Part shown: in pieces, positions 44,381 to 53,070 of the stretch
How positions within the stretch are numbered: position 1 is the stretch's first letter
Layout of the letters: every line of letters starts with the position of its first letter
Assembly: GCA_947581615.1 (NCBI GenBank)
Contig: CANPVD010000064.1
Span: 1-53,070, forward strand
Reading direction: 5' to 3'
DNA length: 53,070 nt
Source: Candidatus Humimonas hydrogenitrophica
GTDB taxonomy: Bacteria; Gemmatimonadota; Gemmatimonadetes; Palauibacterales; Palauibacteraceae
Program-made: the position numbers and the translations under genes
Notes under the pieces: model-generated
What the model was told of the DNA's origin: nothing
The model's database searches: none
The model's input: only the letters and a program-made list of their open reading frames with translations

Positions 44381-45586
44381 GTGCGAGCCCTCGAGGGCCG
44401 CCGGGTCCTCCTCGTCGTCACCGGCGGTATAGCGGCCTACAAGAGCGCCGCCCTCGTTCGACGCCTCCGGGAGGAAGGAGCGGAGGTGGACGTGGTGATG
44501 ACGGCGAGCGCGCGGAGGTTCGTCGGCTCCGTCACGTTCCAGGCTCTGAGCGGGCGGCCGGTCCACCACGACCTGTGGGAGCGGCCGCTCGCACATCTGG
44601 ACCTCGGGCGGGACGCCGACGTCGTCCTGGTGGCTCCTGCCACGGCGGATTTCCTGGCCCGCATGGCCGGGGGGCGAGCCGACGACCTGGCCGCCGCCAC
44701 CGTGCTCGCGGCCGCCGGACCGGTGATCGTGTGTCCGGCCATGAACACGCGCATGTGGGAGCACCCGGCCACGCGGGACAACCTGGAGTCGCTCCGCTCG
44801 CGCGGCGTCCAGGTCGTGGGGCCCGAGACGGGCGAGCTCGCGGAGGGCGAGGTCGGAGCGGGCCGGATGAGCGAGCCCCGGGTCATCGTCGAGGAGCTCG
44901 CCCGTCGCCTGCGGTCGGGGGCTCCCCTGGCTGGACTCCGGGTCGTGGTCACGGCGGGACCGACGCGGGCCCCGGTGGATCCCGTGCGCTTCATCAGCAA
45001 CGGATCGACCGGCCGCATGGGGTACGCGCTGGCGGCGGCGGCCTGGGGTCGGGGCTCCGACGTGGTGCTCATCGCGGGCCCCGGGACGCTGCCACCGCCC
45101 CACGGTCCACGAGTCGAGCGGGTCACGACGAGCGCCGACATGCTGGAGGTGCTGCGCCGGGAGCTGCGGGACGCCGACGTGCTCGTCATGGCCGCGGCCG
45201 TGGCCGACTACGGCGTCGAGAGGACGTCGGCCTCCAAGATCCGGAAGGAGGACGGCCCCGTCGATCTCGGGCTCGTGCCCGGGCCCGATCTGCTGCGCGA
45301 GACGAGGGAGGACCGGGCGGCGAGTGGGATCCTGTCGCTGGGCTTCGCGCTCGAGACCGGGGAAGGCGAGGAGCGGGCCCGGGCGAAGCTCGAGGCAAAG
45401 GGCCTCGACTACATCGCGCTCAACCGGGCCGACGTCCCCGGCGAGGGGATCGGGGCGGAGACGAACCGAGTGACGTTGCTGGACCGGTGGGGAGAGCGCG
45501 AGGAACTGCCGCTGCTCACCAAGCGCGAGGTGGCGGAGAGGCTGCTCGATCGACTGGAGGAGCGCATCGGGGACCGGGACGACTGA
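44381..45586 (+). CDS. coaBC: CoaBC: phosphopantothenoylcysteine synthetase/decarboxylase
   Basis: 401 residues from GTG 44381. It is a bifunctional enzyme of coenzyme A synthesis. The CoaC flavoprotein half (about 1-185) has VLLVVTGGIAAYKSAALVRRL, the active-site His in PLAHLDLG and the Cys loop VIVCPAMNTRMWEHPAT. The CoaB half has VTAGPTRAPVDPVRFISN, GSTGRMGYALA, MAAAVADYGV and SKIRKEDG. A Lys usually found in the SSGKMG loop is Arg here. It lies in the housekeeping array, 10 bp after rpoZ. Confidence 0.95.
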   Translation: MRALEGRRVLLVVTGGIAAYKSAALVRRLREEGAEVDVVMTASARRFVGSVTFQALSGRPVHHDLWERPLAHLDLGRDADVVLVAPATADFLARMAGGRADDLAAATVLAAAGPVIVCPAMNTRMWEHPATRDNLESLRSRGVQVVGPETGELAEGEVGAGRMSEPRVIVEELARRLRSGAPLAGLRVVVTAGPTRAPVDPVRFISNGSTGRMGYALAAAAWGRGSDVVLIAGPGTLPPPHGPRVERVTTSADMLEVLRRELRDADVLVMAAAVADYGVERTSASKIRKEDGPVDLGLVPGPDLLRETREDRAASGILSLGFALETGEGEERARAKLEAKGLDYIALNRADVPGEGIGAETNRVTLLDRWGEREELPLLTKREVAERLLDRLEERIGDRDD

Positions 45587-45587
45587 G

Positions 45588-46508
45588 GTGGACGAGACGC
45601 TGCGACGTTACCTGCAGACACGGATCTCGCTTGGCGAGCCGGAGCTGGTGTTCGGCCGGCTCGAGCGCACGGAGGCGCGGCGGCTGGCACACCGGTTCGA
45701 GGCGGGCCGGCTCCGGCCGTCCCCTACCGCGCGAGCCGGGCCCTCGTCCGCGCCCGATCCGGCCCCGGACGTCTCCGACCGTGCGTCGATCCCGGACGGG
45801 GCCGGCGCCGGAGCGGGCTCGCCTCGGCGGGCGCTCGATCCCGAGGAGGTCCAGCGGCTGGCCCGGAAGGGCACCGCTGAAGAGATCGATCGCGTGCCGG
45901 ACCTGGTCAGCCTGCGCGACATCGTGGAGGCCTGCGAGCGCTGTCCGCTACATGCCGGGCGCACGAAGGCCGTGTTCGGTGAGGGGGATCCCTCGGCCCG
46001 CGTCGTCTGCGTCGGCGAGGCTCCCGGCGCGCGAGAGGACGAGAGCGGCCGGCCCTTCGTGGGTCCGGCCGGCCAGCTCCTGGACCGTCTCCTCCTCTCC
46101 GTGGGCTTCCGCCGCGAGGAGGTGTACATCTGCAACGTCCTCAAGAGTCGGCCGCCCAAGAACCGGGACCCGCTCCCCGAGGAGATCGAGGCGTGCTCGC
46201 CGTACCTGCACCGGCAGCTCGAGTTGATCGGCCCGGAGGTCCTCGTGGCATTCGGCGCGTTCGCCGCCCGGACCCTCCTGGGCGCTACGGGCAGCCTCGG
46301 GAGCCTGCGCGGCCGCGTGCATCGCTACCGCGGGTACCCGCTGGTCGCGACCTACCACCCCGCGGCTCTGCTCCGGAACCGAAGCTGGACCCGCCCCACC
46401 TGGGAGGACCTCCAGCTGGTCCGCAGCATCGTGGACGGCGAGACGGCGAGCGGCCCGGCCGGCGTGGCGCCGGGGCTCGAATCCGACACGCAACTGGGCC
46501 TGGTGTAG
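45588..46508 (+). CDS. Family 4 uracil-DNA glycosylase (Fe-S)
   Basis: 306 residues from GTG 45588, just after the coaBC stop. It should excise uracil from DNA. The four cluster cysteines are visible: Cys116 and Cys119 (CERC), Cys182 (YICNVLKSRPP) and Cys203 (IEAC). The active-site motif is GEAPGAREDESGRPFVGPAG, and the substrate loop is TYHPAALLRN. The first 105 residues are not part of the fold. They include a Pro/Ala/Gly-rich stretch at about 43-82 that is probably disordered. dnaB follows. Confidence 0.93.
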   Translation: MDETLRRYLQTRISLGEPELVFGRLERTEARRLAHRFEAGRLRPSPTARAGPSSAPDPAPDVSDRASIPDGAGAGAGSPRRALDPEEVQRLARKGTAEEIDRVPDLVSLRDIVEACERCPLHAGRTKAVFGEGDPSARVVCVGEAPGAREDESGRPFVGPAGQLLDRLLLSVGFRREEVYICNVLKSRPPKNRDPLPEEIEACSPYLHRQLELIGPEVLVAFGAFAARTLLGATGSLGSLRGRVHRYRGYPLVATYHPAALLRNRSWTRPTWEDLQLVRSIVDGETASGPAGVAPGLESDTQLGLV

Positions 46509-46521
46509 GCGGGCGCTGGCG

Positions 46522-47913
46522 ATGATCGAGCCGGGCTCGGCCACGCAGAGCCGTGAGACGTTCCGGGACCGCCAGGCCCCGTGGTCGGAGGAGGCGGAGA
46601 TCTCCGTCCTGGGCGGTATGCTCATCGATGGGGACGCCGTGGCGCAGGCGATCGAACTCGTCGACGACGGCGCCTTCTACCGCGAGGCCAACCGCCGGAT
46701 CTTCCGGGCCATGGCCCGCCTGTACGGGCGCGGCGAAGTCATCGACGTCGTGACGCTCTCCGACGAGCTCAAGTCCGCCGGTGACCTGGAGGCGGCGGGC
46801 GGCATGGCCTACCTGGCCAGACTCGTGGACGCCGTGCCTACGGCCGCCAACATCGAGTACCACTGCGGCATCCTGCGTGACAAGGCCACCCTCCGGCAGC
46901 TCATCGAGTCGGCCACCGACATCATCCAGGATGCCTACGCGGCCGGGGGTGGCGACATCGACGAGACGCTCGACGTGGCCGAGCAGCGCATCTTCAGGAT
47001 CGCGCAGGCCGCCCAGCGCGGCGGGTTCGTGTGGATCAAGGAGATCCTGTGGCCGACCTTCGAGCGCATCGAGGAGCTGCAGCGAAGCCCCGATACGGTC
47101 ACGGGCGTGGGCACCGGCTTCCCGGACCTGGACCACATGACGGCGGGCTTCCAGCGGGGCGAGCTCGTGGTGCTGGCCGGTCGGCCCTCGATGGGAAAGA
47201 CGGCGCTGGCCCTGAACGTAGCCCAACATGCGGCCATCGAGAACGATGTATCCGTGGCCGTGTTCTCGCTCGAGATGTCCAAGGAGGCGCTCGTCCAGCG
47301 GCTCCTGTGCGCGGAGGGGCGCGTCGACTCGGGACGCCTGCGGCGGGGCCGGCTGCGCGACGATGAGTACGCGCGCCTGGCCACCGCCGCCGGCCACCTC
47401 AACACGGCGCCCATCTGGATCGACGACTCGCCGGCGATCTCGGCCCTCGAGCTGAGGGCCAAAGCGCGCAGGCTGCGCGCCGAGGTCGATCTCGGCCTCA
47501 TCATCGTCGACTACCTGCAGCTCATGGTGGGTCCACGGGGCGTCGAGAACCGCCAGCAGGAGATCAGCCACATCAGTCGGTCGCTCAAGGCGGTGGCCAA
47601 GGAGCTGGACGTCCCGGTCCTGGCGCTCTCCCAGCTGTCCAGGGCTCCGGAGCAGCGCACGGATCACCGGCCGGTGCTGGCGGACCTTCGCGAGTCCGGA
47701 GCGATCGAGCAGGACGCGGACCTCGTCCTGTTCGTGTACCGGGAGGAGGTCTACAGGGGACCGGTCGACGCGGACGGGAACTCGCTGGAGGGCAAGTCCG
47801 AGCTCATCATCGGCAAGCAGCGCAACGGCCCGACCGGCACGGTCGCGCTGTTCTTCCACAAGGAGCACACGCTGTTCGACTCGGTGGCCCGCCGGGAGGA
47901 CGAGGGCCCCTGA
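46522..47913 (+). CDS. dnaB: Replicative DNA helicase DnaB
   Basis: 463 residues, a hexameric 5'-3' helicase that unwinds the fork and binds primase. The N-terminal domain has SEEAEISVLGGMLIDG. After the linker, the RecA-like domain has VTGVGTGFPDLDHMTAGFQ, Walker A GRPSMGKTALALN, SLEMSKEALVQRLL, Walker B LIIVDYLQLM and LSQLSRAPEQR, then SGAIEQDADLVLFVYREEVY and the C-terminal GKQRNGPTGTVALFF. No intein is present. It lies 13 bp after the UDG gene. Confidence 0.97.
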   Translation: MIEPGSATQSRETFRDRQAPWSEEAEISVLGGMLIDGDAVAQAIELVDDGAFYREANRRIFRAMARLYGRGEVIDVVTLSDELKSAGDLEAAGGMAYLARLVDAVPTAANIEYHCGILRDKATLRQLIESATDIIQDAYAAGGGDIDETLDVAEQRIFRIAQAAQRGGFVWIKEILWPTFERIEELQRSPDTVTGVGTGFPDLDHMTAGFQRGELVVLAGRPSMGKTALALNVAQHAAIENDVSVAVFSLEMSKEALVQRLLCAEGRVDSGRLRRGRLRDDEYARLATAAGHLNTAPIWIDDSPAISALELRAKARRLRAEVDLGLIIVDYLQLMVGPRGVENRQQEISHISRSLKAVAKELDVPVLALSQLSRAPEQRTDHRPVLADLRESGAIEQDADLVLFVYREEVYRGPVDADGNSLEGKSELIIGKQRNGPTGTVALFFHKEHTLFDSVARREDEGP

Positions 47914-47936
47914 TGGTCCGACGCCCCTAGGCGTTC

Positions 47937-49328
47937 ATGGCGAGCCCACGGACTCGCTTCGTGTGCACGGCGTGCGGCGGGGAGTCGCTGCGCTGGGAGG
48001 GACGCTGTCCGACGTGCGGTGAGTGGAACACCCTGCGCCAGGCTCCCGCCTCCGCGCGCTCCGGCGTCCGCGCCTCGGGGTCGCGATCCGGCCTCGGATC
48101 GGGGGGACGCACGCCCGTGCCACTGCGGGAAGCGGAGACCGGTCCCGAGACGCGCCTGGCCCTGGAGGTCGGGGAGTTGGACCGGGTGCTGGGGGGCGGC
48201 GCGGTGCCCGGGTCCCTGGTCCTTCTGGGCGGAGCGCCGGGGATCGGCAAGTCGACCCTCCTGCTGCAGGCCGCGGCCTCCCTGCGCTCGCGAGGAGTGC
48301 CCGTCCTGTATGTCTCGGGGGAGGAGTCGGCCGGTCAGGTGCGGATGCGGGCCGAGCGGCTGGGCGGGTCGGCCTCCGAGGTCCCCTTCGTGGCCGAGAC
48401 CGACGTGGACGCCATCGTCGAGGCGGCCCGCGAGGTGGAGCCGGCCTTCCTGTGCGTCGATTCCATCCAGACGCTGCGCTCGGCTCGCTCCGAGGCGGCC
48501 CCGGGGGGCATCGCCCAGGTGCGGGAGGGCGCAGCCGTCCTGCAGACGTTCTCCAAGGAGAGCGGAACCTCCACCTTCCTGATCGGCCACGTGACCAAGC
48601 AAGGCGGGTTGGCGGGCCCCAGGACCCTCGAGCACCTCGTGGACGCCGTCCTGCTGTTCGAGGGCCAGAAGACGCTGGAGCATCGTCTGCTGCGTACCAC
48701 CAAGAACCGGTTCGGCGGAACGGACGAGATGGCCGTGTTCCGAATGACCGGGTCGGGACTCGAGGGGGTGAGCGATCCCTCGGGCCTCTTTCTCGCCGAC
48801 CGCCCCGAGGGGGTGAGCGGGTCGGCCGTGGCGGTGCCGGTCCAGGGCTCGCGCCCGCTTCTGGCCGAGGTGCAGGCGCTCACGGCGCCCGGGCGCTATG
48901 GCACGCCCCAGAGGGTCGTGACGGGCATCCCGCCCCGGCGACTGTCGCTGCTCCTGGCCGTGCTCGGCCGACGGGGAGGACCCGCCCTCGGGGACGCCGA
49001 TGTGTTCGTGAACGTGGTGGGTGGCCTTCGGCTGGCGGATCCGGCGACGGACCTGGCCGTGCTCGCGGCTCTCGTGTCGGCCGCCACGGACCGCGCGACG
49101 CCGGGCCGCCTGGCCTTCGTCGGCGAGGTCGGACTGGCGGGAGAGATCCGGGGCGTGGCGCGGCTGGAGGCGAGGGTGAGGGAGGCGGCCAGGGCCGGCA
49201 TGCAGGGCGTCGTCGTTCCGTCGGTGGCGGCCGGAGCGATCGAGGGGGGCGTGCGGATCCATCCGGTGGCCGACGTGCGCGGACTGGTTCGGCTGCTGGC
49301 CCGGGACGTCCGGGGAGACGGCCGGTGA
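47937..49328 (+). CDS. radA: DNA repair protein RadA/Sms
   Basis: 463 residues, a branch-migration ATPase/helicase in recombination. The N-terminal zinc finger is CTACGGESLRWEGRCPTC. Walker A is GGAPGIGKSTLL. The RadA hallmark KNRFGG is followed by TDEMAVFRM. The C-terminal Lon-like domain has DVFVNVVGGLRLADPATDLAVLAAL and FVGEVGLAGEIRGV. It lies 23 bp after dnaB, and its stop overlaps ispD (GTGA). Confidence 0.96.
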   Translation: MASPRTRFVCTACGGESLRWEGRCPTCGEWNTLRQAPASARSGVRASGSRSGLGSGGRTPVPLREAETGPETRLALEVGELDRVLGGGAVPGSLVLLGGAPGIGKSTLLLQAAASLRSRGVPVLYVSGEESAGQVRMRAERLGGSASEVPFVAETDVDAIVEAAREVEPAFLCVDSIQTLRSARSEAAPGGIAQVREGAAVLQTFSKESGTSTFLIGHVTKQGGLAGPRTLEHLVDAVLLFEGQKTLEHRLLRTTKNRFGGTDEMAVFRMTGSGLEGVSDPSGLFLADRPEGVSGSAVAVPVQGSRPLLAEVQALTAPGRYGTPQRVVTGIPPRRLSLLLAVLGRRGGPALGDADVFVNVVGGLRLADPATDLAVLAALVSAATDRATPGRLAFVGEVGLAGEIRGVARLEARVREAARAGMQGVVVPSVAAGAIEGGVRIHPVADVRGLVRLLARDVRGDGR

Positions 49329-50017
49329 GCGCGCGGGGAGGGCGGTCCGCCGCCGTCCTGGTGGCCGCGGGCCGAGGCACCCGCGCGGGTGACGGTCCCG
49401 CCAAGCAGTTCCGGGAACTGGCGGGCACCCCCGTCCTCGAGCGGGCGTGGCGTTCGTTCGCCGCCACCAGCGCGATCGGCGAGATCGTTCTCGTGCTGCC
49501 GGAGTCCGTGGCCTCCGCCCCCCCGGCATGGCTGGTCCGGGCTCCCGCCCGGCTCGTGGCGGGAGGAGCGACCCGGACGGACTCCGTTCGGCTCGGGCTT
49601 CAGGCCCTGGGGGGAGAGCCGGACACGGTGCTCGTGCACGACGGCGTGCGGCCGTTCGCGTCGGTCCGTCTCATCGAACGGGTCCTGTCCGCCGCCCGAC
49701 GGGGACCGGCCGTGCCCCTCGTTCCTGTCCAGGACACGGTCAAGGAAGTCGATGCGGAGGGCGCGGTGCTCCGCACGCTGGATCGGGCCCGTCTGCGCCG
49801 CGCCCAGACTCCGCAGGGCTTCCCCACGGCGCTGCTTCGCGAGGTGCACGAGCGGGCCGCCCGTTCGGGTCTGGGGGCCACGGACGACGCCGCCCTGTGC
49901 GAGGCGGAGGGTCACCGCGTGCAGGGGGTGACGGGGGAGGTCACGAACCTCAAGCTCACGACGCCGGAGGACTTCGCCTACGCGGTGTGGCTTCTGGAGT
50001 CGGGCCGGGTCCGATGA
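49325..50017 (+). CDS. ispD: 2-C-methyl-D-erythritol 4-phosphate cytidylyltransferase
   Basis: 230 residues from GTG 49325, overlapping the radA stop. It transfers CMP to MEP in the non-mevalonate isoprenoid pathway. CTP-binding motif VLVAAGRGTRAGDGPAKQF; VHDGVRPFAS; QTPQGFPTALL; and TGEVTNLKLTTPEDFAYA near the end. It is not fused to IspF, and no ispF follows in the window. Its stop overlaps the tsaC start (ATGA). Confidence 0.94.
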   Translation: MSARGGRSAAVLVAAGRGTRAGDGPAKQFRELAGTPVLERAWRSFAATSAIGEIVLVLPESVASAPPAWLVRAPARLVAGGATRTDSVRLGLQALGGEPDTVLVHDGVRPFASVRLIERVLSAARRGPAVPLVPVQDTVKEVDAEGAVLRTLDRARLRRAQTPQGFPTALLREVHERAARSGLGATDDAALCEAEGHRVQGVTGEVTNLKLTTPEDFAYAVWLLESGRVR

Positions 50018-50709
50018 ACGCGACGCGTGACCCTGGAAGCGGGTCGAGGGCTCCGCGGAGGCGGGGGCCGTCCGCAGGGCAGGGCGCCGGGCCGGGGCCG
50101 GACACGCCAGCGCCCGAGGTCCGCCGGGCCGCGGAGGCGCTGGCCCGAGGCGCGGTCCTGGCTCACCCCACGTCCACCGTCTACGGGCTCGGGGCCCTGG
50201 ACCCGACGCTGGACGGCGCCATCGCCCGTCTCAAGGGTCGAGCGCCCGGGAAGCCCCTCCTGCGCATCGCCGCGGACCCGCGCGCCCTGCAGACCGCGCA
50301 CCCGGGGCTCGTGTGGGACGAGCGCGCCGCCCGACTGGCGGACGCGTTCTGGCCCGGACCCCTCACTCTCGTGCTACCGGACGGCAGCGCGTCGGGTCTG
50401 GCCGTCCGGATCGAGGCGCACCCGGCGATCCGCGCCGTCCTCGGAGAGCTCGGAGCCGTGACCATGAGCTCGACCAGCCTGAACCGGGCCGGCTCGCCCC
50501 CCGCGCGCACGCCCGACGAGGTGCGGAGCTTCCTCGAGTCCCTGCACGGGTCGGGTCCGGAGGTGTGGTTCCTGGACGCGGGTCCGCTGCCGCCCTCGGC
50601 TCCCTCCTCGGTCCTTTCCCTCCTCGAGCAGCCGCCGCGTCTGCTGCGCGAGGGTGCGGTGAGCGTCGGCGAGCTGGCGCGGGTGCTCGAACGGGAGCCC
50701 GCCCGATGA
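50014..50709 (+). CDS. tsaC: Threonylcarbamoyl-AMP synthase (TsaC/Sua5/YrdC)
   Basis: 231 residues from ATG 50014. It makes threonylcarbamoyl-AMP for the t6A37 modification of tRNAs reading ANN codons. After a Gly/Pro-rich N-terminus of about 40 residues the fold begins with AVLAHPTSTVYGLGALD. It continues with RLKGRAPGKPLL (KxR-type binding residues) and VTMSSTSLNRAG (S..N motif). It has no Sua5 C-terminal domain, so it is TsaC type. Chained overlaps link it with ispD and the phosphatase downstream. Confidence 0.92.
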   Translation: MNATRDPGSGSRAPRRRGPSAGQGAGPGPDTPAPEVRRAAEALARGAVLAHPTSTVYGLGALDPTLDGAIARLKGRAPGKPLLRIAADPRALQTAHPGLVWDERAARLADAFWPGPLTLVLPDGSASGLAVRIEAHPAIRAVLGELGAVTMSSTSLNRAGSPPARTPDEVRSFLESLHGSGPEVWFLDAGPLPPSAPSSVLSLLEQPPRLLREGAVSVGELARVLEREPAR

Positions 50710-51236
50710 GCGAGGGACGGCGAGAGACCCCGGACCTGGCCCGCGTGCGCAACCTCCTGTTCGTGTGTACCGGTAACACGTGCCGCAGCCCGATGGCGGA
50801 GGTCCTGGCGCGGGCCGCGCTGGCGGCACGGCTTCCGGATGTGGCGGTGGAATCCGCCGGCACCTTCGCCGCACCGGGCGTCCCGGCCGCAGAGGATGCC
50901 CGCGCCGTCACCGCCCGGCACGGGCTGGACCTGGAGGACCACCGGTCCCGCCCCCTCACGCCGGACATGGCGGCCCGGGCGGACCTCGTCCTGTGCATGT
51001 CTGAGTCGCACAGGCGGTCGGCGTCCGAGCTGGGAGCGGGCGGCCGGGCCGTCCTCCTGTCTCACTACCTCCCGGAGGGCGATCCACTCCGTGACCGGTC
51101 CATCGTGGACCCCGTCGGCGGCGGTCCGGAAGCCTACCGAGACGCGTTCGAGGTTCTCGAGCGTGCCGTCGATGACCTCGCGGCGCGCCTGATCCAGGCC
51201 CGCGCCGGCCGGCCAGGTCGACGGGACGAGGATTGA
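50706..51236 (+). CDS. Low-molecular-weight phosphatase, arginine-phosphatase type
   Basis: 176 residues. The P-loop is CTGNTCRSP with nucleophile Cys21 and Arg27, and the general acid Asp is in [10 protein letters not shown]. Thr22 directly after the nucleophile is the residue that marks protein-arginine phosphatases such as Bacillus YwlE, rather than tyrosine phosphatases. That link is established for YwlE and inferred here. No McsB-type arginine kinase is in the window. The gene follows tsaC by an ATGA overlap, an order also found in Bacillus (ywlC-ywlE neighbourhood), and precedes aroE. Confidence 0.88.
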   Translation: MSEGRRETPDLARVRNLLFVCTGNTCRSPMAEVLARAALAARLPDVAVESAGTFAAPGVPAAEDARAVTARHGLDLEDHRSRPLTPDMAARADLVLCMSESHRRSASELGAGGRAVLLSHYLPEGDPLRDRSIVDPVGGGPEAYRDAFEVLERAVDDLAARLIQARAGRPGRRDED

Positions 51237-52132
51237 GCGGCGGGCGCGTCCTGGAGTTCGCGCTCCTCGGCCACCCGGTGTCTCACTCGCTCTCACCGGC
51301 GATCCACCGAGCCGCCTTCGAGGCCCTGGGGGTCGAGGCTCGCTATCGAGCGGTGGACGTGACCGCGGAGGAACTGGAAGCCGCGATGAGGCGGATGGGG
51401 CGCTGCGGCGGCGGCAACGTCACCCTGCCCCACAAGAGGCGGGCGGCGGCGCTCCTCGACGGGGCGTCGACGCGGGTGCGGGTCACCGGCGCGTGCAACT
51501 GCTTCTGGTTCGAAGGGGAGCGCGGCCTCGTGGGCGACAACACCGACGTCGCCGGATTCCTGCAGGCGGCCAGAGACCTCGTGGGGAAAGATTGGCCGGT
51601 AGGGCGTGTGCTGCTCCTCGGGGCGGGAGGTGCCGCGGCGGCGGTGATGGCGGCATGCCTCGAGGCCGGCGTCGGATCCGTGGATGTGCTGAACCGCACC
51701 GCCGAGCACGGGCGCTCCATGGCCTCCAGGGTGGGCGGTCCCGGGGCCACGGTGCGCGTGCTCGAGGGGCCGCAGTCGGCGGGCGAGCCGCGGGGCCCGG
51801 GGGCGACGCCGGTGGCGCTGGCGCTGCCGGAGGCCGGTCCCGCGGATTGCTACGACCTCGTGGTGAACGCCACGCGGCTCGGCCTCGAGGCGTCGGATCC
51901 GCTTCCCCTGGCACTCGAGGGCGTCGGTGGCGCGGCGATCCTGGACCTGGTGTACGCACCGAACGAGACTCGCTGGGTTCACGAGGCTCGTGCACGGGAC
52001 CTGCGCGCGGCGGATGGACTCGGGATGCTCGTCGAACAGGCGGCGGCCTCGCTGGCCTGCTGGCTGGGCGTGGAGCCGCCCCGGCGGATCATGCTCGAGG
52101 CGGCCGCGCACGCCGCGGGACGGGCGACGTGA
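51233..52132 (+). CDS. aroE: Shikimate dehydrogenase
   Basis: 299 residues from TTG 51233, overlapping the phosphatase stop (TTGA). It reduces 3-dehydroshikimate with NADPH. Substrate motif [18 protein letters not shown]; the catalytic Lys in [11 protein letters not shown]; Asp in GDNTDVAGF; nucleotide-binding [12 protein letters not shown]; and VVNATRLGL. It is slightly longer than E. coli AroE, with a Gly/Pro-rich insert around residues 175-195. Its stop overlaps comF (GTGA). Confidence 0.94.
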   Translation: MSGGRVLEFALLGHPVSHSLSPAIHRAAFEALGVEARYRAVDVTAEELEAAMRRMGRCGGGNVTLPHKRRAAALLDGASTRVRVTGACNCFWFEGERGLVGDNTDVAGFLQAARDLVGKDWPVGRVLLLGAGGAAAAVMAACLEAGVGSVDVLNRTAEHGRSMASRVGGPGATVRVLEGPQSAGEPRGPGATPVALALPEAGPADCYDLVVNATRLGLEASDPLPLALEGVGGAAILDLVYAPNETRWVHEARARDLRAADGLGMLVEQAAASLACWLGVEPPRRIMLEAAAHAAGRAT

Positions 52133-52911
52133 GTCGGCCGGCGGTGCCGGCGGGGAGGGGTGGGGCGGGCCTGCGGGACTCCGCCCGTCGACGGATCGGA
52201 GCGTGGCTGGATCGGCTCCTGCCGCCGGCCTGCGTGGCCTGCGGAGAGAGCCTCGAGCCCGGAACGGCGCCGGTGTGTGCCCTGTGCTGGCACCGACTGC
52301 CGAGCGTGGCGGCGCCCCGCTGCCGGCGGTGCGGCGCCACCCGGTTGCTGGACCTGGGGGGGGAAGACCGCTGCGCCGAGTGCCTTCCATGGCCCGAGCA
52401 TCTGCGCCGCGCGGGTGCCCCTTTCCGCATGGAGGGCGGGGCGGCCCGGCTGGTCCACGCCCTCAAGTACGAGGGCTGGTTCGCACTGGGCGGGCCCATG
52501 GGGGAGGCCCTGGCTCCGGTGGCCCTCGAGGTGTGCGGCGGGTCGGAGCACCGGATCGAGCCCGTCCCGCTTCCGGCGGCCCGCCTGCGGGAGCGCGGGT
52601 ACAACCAGGCGGAGCTCCTGGCCCGGTCGCTCGGGCGGTTCCTCGGCTGGCCGGTGGGCGCCGCGCTCTCCCGGGACGACGCGCGGCGCCGGCAGGTGAG
52701 GCTCGGACGCGACGAGCGGCGGGAAAACGTGAGGGGGGCCTTCCACGCCCGTCCGGGATCGACGGATGGGCTCCCGGTTCTCCTGGTCGACGATGTCCTG
52801 ACCACGGGCGCCACGGCGGCGGCCTGCGCCCTGGCTCTGCGCGGCGTCCAGGAGCGAGTCACCGGCGTCGTCGCCTTTGCACGGGCCTTGCAGGTCATGG
52901 GACCGTCGTGA
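52129..52911 (+). CDS. comF: ComF-family phosphoribosyltransferase-like protein
   Basis: 260 residues from GTG 52129. Zinc-binding cysteines lie in CVACGE, CALCW, CRRCG and CAEC at about residues 35-85. The PRTase domain has [12 protein letters not shown] and the PRPP loop [16 protein letters not shown]. The family is tied to DNA uptake and transformation. It is the last gene of the array that also holds dnaB and radA. Confidence 0.92.
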   Translation: MSRPAVPAGRGGAGLRDSARRRIGAWLDRLLPPACVACGESLEPGTAPVCALCWHRLPSVAAPRCRRCGATRLLDLGGEDRCAECLPWPEHLRRAGAPFRMEGGAARLVHALKYEGWFALGGPMGEALAPVALEVCGGSEHRIEPVPLPAARLRERGYNQAELLARSLGRFLGWPVGAALSRDDARRRQVRLGRDERRENVRGAFHARPGSTDGLPVLLVDDVLTTGATAAACALALRGVQERVTGVVAFARALQVMGPS

Positions 52912-53012
52912 CCCGCAAGCGGCGGCACCGGACGCTCCCGACTCCCGGGCGCTGGGGAATGCGGATGGGTTCGCCGGACCGACGACACCAATTGGAGCTT
53001 CGAGGGGGGAGA
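52912..53012. other. Spacer upstream of gap
   Basis: About 100 bp between comF and gap. A purine-rich GGGGGGAGA tract directly before the ATG serves as the ribosome binding site. I see no clear terminator or promoter. Confidence 0.4.
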
Positions 53013-53070
53013 ATGACCGTACGCGTGGCCATCAACGGATTCGGTCGCATCGGCCGCAACATCTTCCGGG
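53013..53070 (+). CDS. gap: Glyceraldehyde-3-phosphate dehydrogenase, 5' end only
   Basis: The window ends 58 bases into this gene. The visible residues TVRVAINGFGRIGRNIFR are the conserved NAD-binding start of type I GAPDH. The enzyme oxidises glyceraldehyde 3-phosphate in glycolysis. It starts about 100 bp after the housekeeping array. Confidence 0.92.
   Translation, partial: MTVRVAINGFGRIGRNIFR

Overview
This 53 kb window is very GC-rich (about 70% by eye). It reads as chromosome from a diderm, aerobic bacterium. Outer-membrane proteins (FadL, TolC, a TonB-plug protein), S46 peptidase, many lipoproteins, tandem 6-bladed beta-propeller lipoproteins and frequent GTG/TTG starts fit Gemmatimonadota best. 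That placement is inference from gene content, not proof.

Layout, left to right. (1) 1-2371: an insertion-sequence island with a truncated IS1380-type transposase running off the left edge and, next to it, an IS630-type element whose transposase carries two compensating frameshifts. (2) 2519-14504: six same-strand genes, two paralogous propeller lipoproteins, then a membrane-fusion protein, a TolC-like protein and two RND permeases; most junctions are stop/start overlaps. An AT-rich island with a near-consensus promoter pointing back into the last permease closes this block. (3) 14701-17933: tRNA-Leu(CAA), a J-domain protein and a solitary hypF. (4) 17793-26413, minus strand: a sensor kinase, a lipoprotein and a REC/HD-GYP protein (probably one c-di-GMP signalling module), then an S46 peptidase, an SGNH lipoprotein and a FadL-like channel. 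(5) 26692-30450: a ZnuABC-type metal importer translationally coupled to a secreted P1 (DmpA-type) peptidase. (6) 30538-35200: two PlsC-type acyltransferases around an ETF-ubiquinone oxidoreductase, then ornithine aminotransferase. (7) 35504-36083: a 36-residue membrane protein, a strong promoter in a second AT-rich island, and an 84-residue unknown protein. (8) 36351-42387: citrate synthase, NADP-isocitrate dehydrogenase, leucyl aminopeptidase and a TonB-plug outer-membrane protein. (9) 42476-52911: a twelve-gene housekeeping array (yicC, gmk, rpoZ, coaBC, family-4 UDG, dnaB, radA, ispD, tsaC, arginine/tyrosine phosphatase, aroE, comF), followed by the start of gap.

The window is mostly ordinary core genome. 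I do not see a clear-cut new defence or mobile system. The observations most worth following are the antisense-facing promoter at 14517-14545, the ETF-QO that lacks one of the four expected cluster cysteines, the 36-residue membrane protein, the propeller/two-RND operon, and the 141-bp tail-to-tail overlap between hypF and the sensor kinase.
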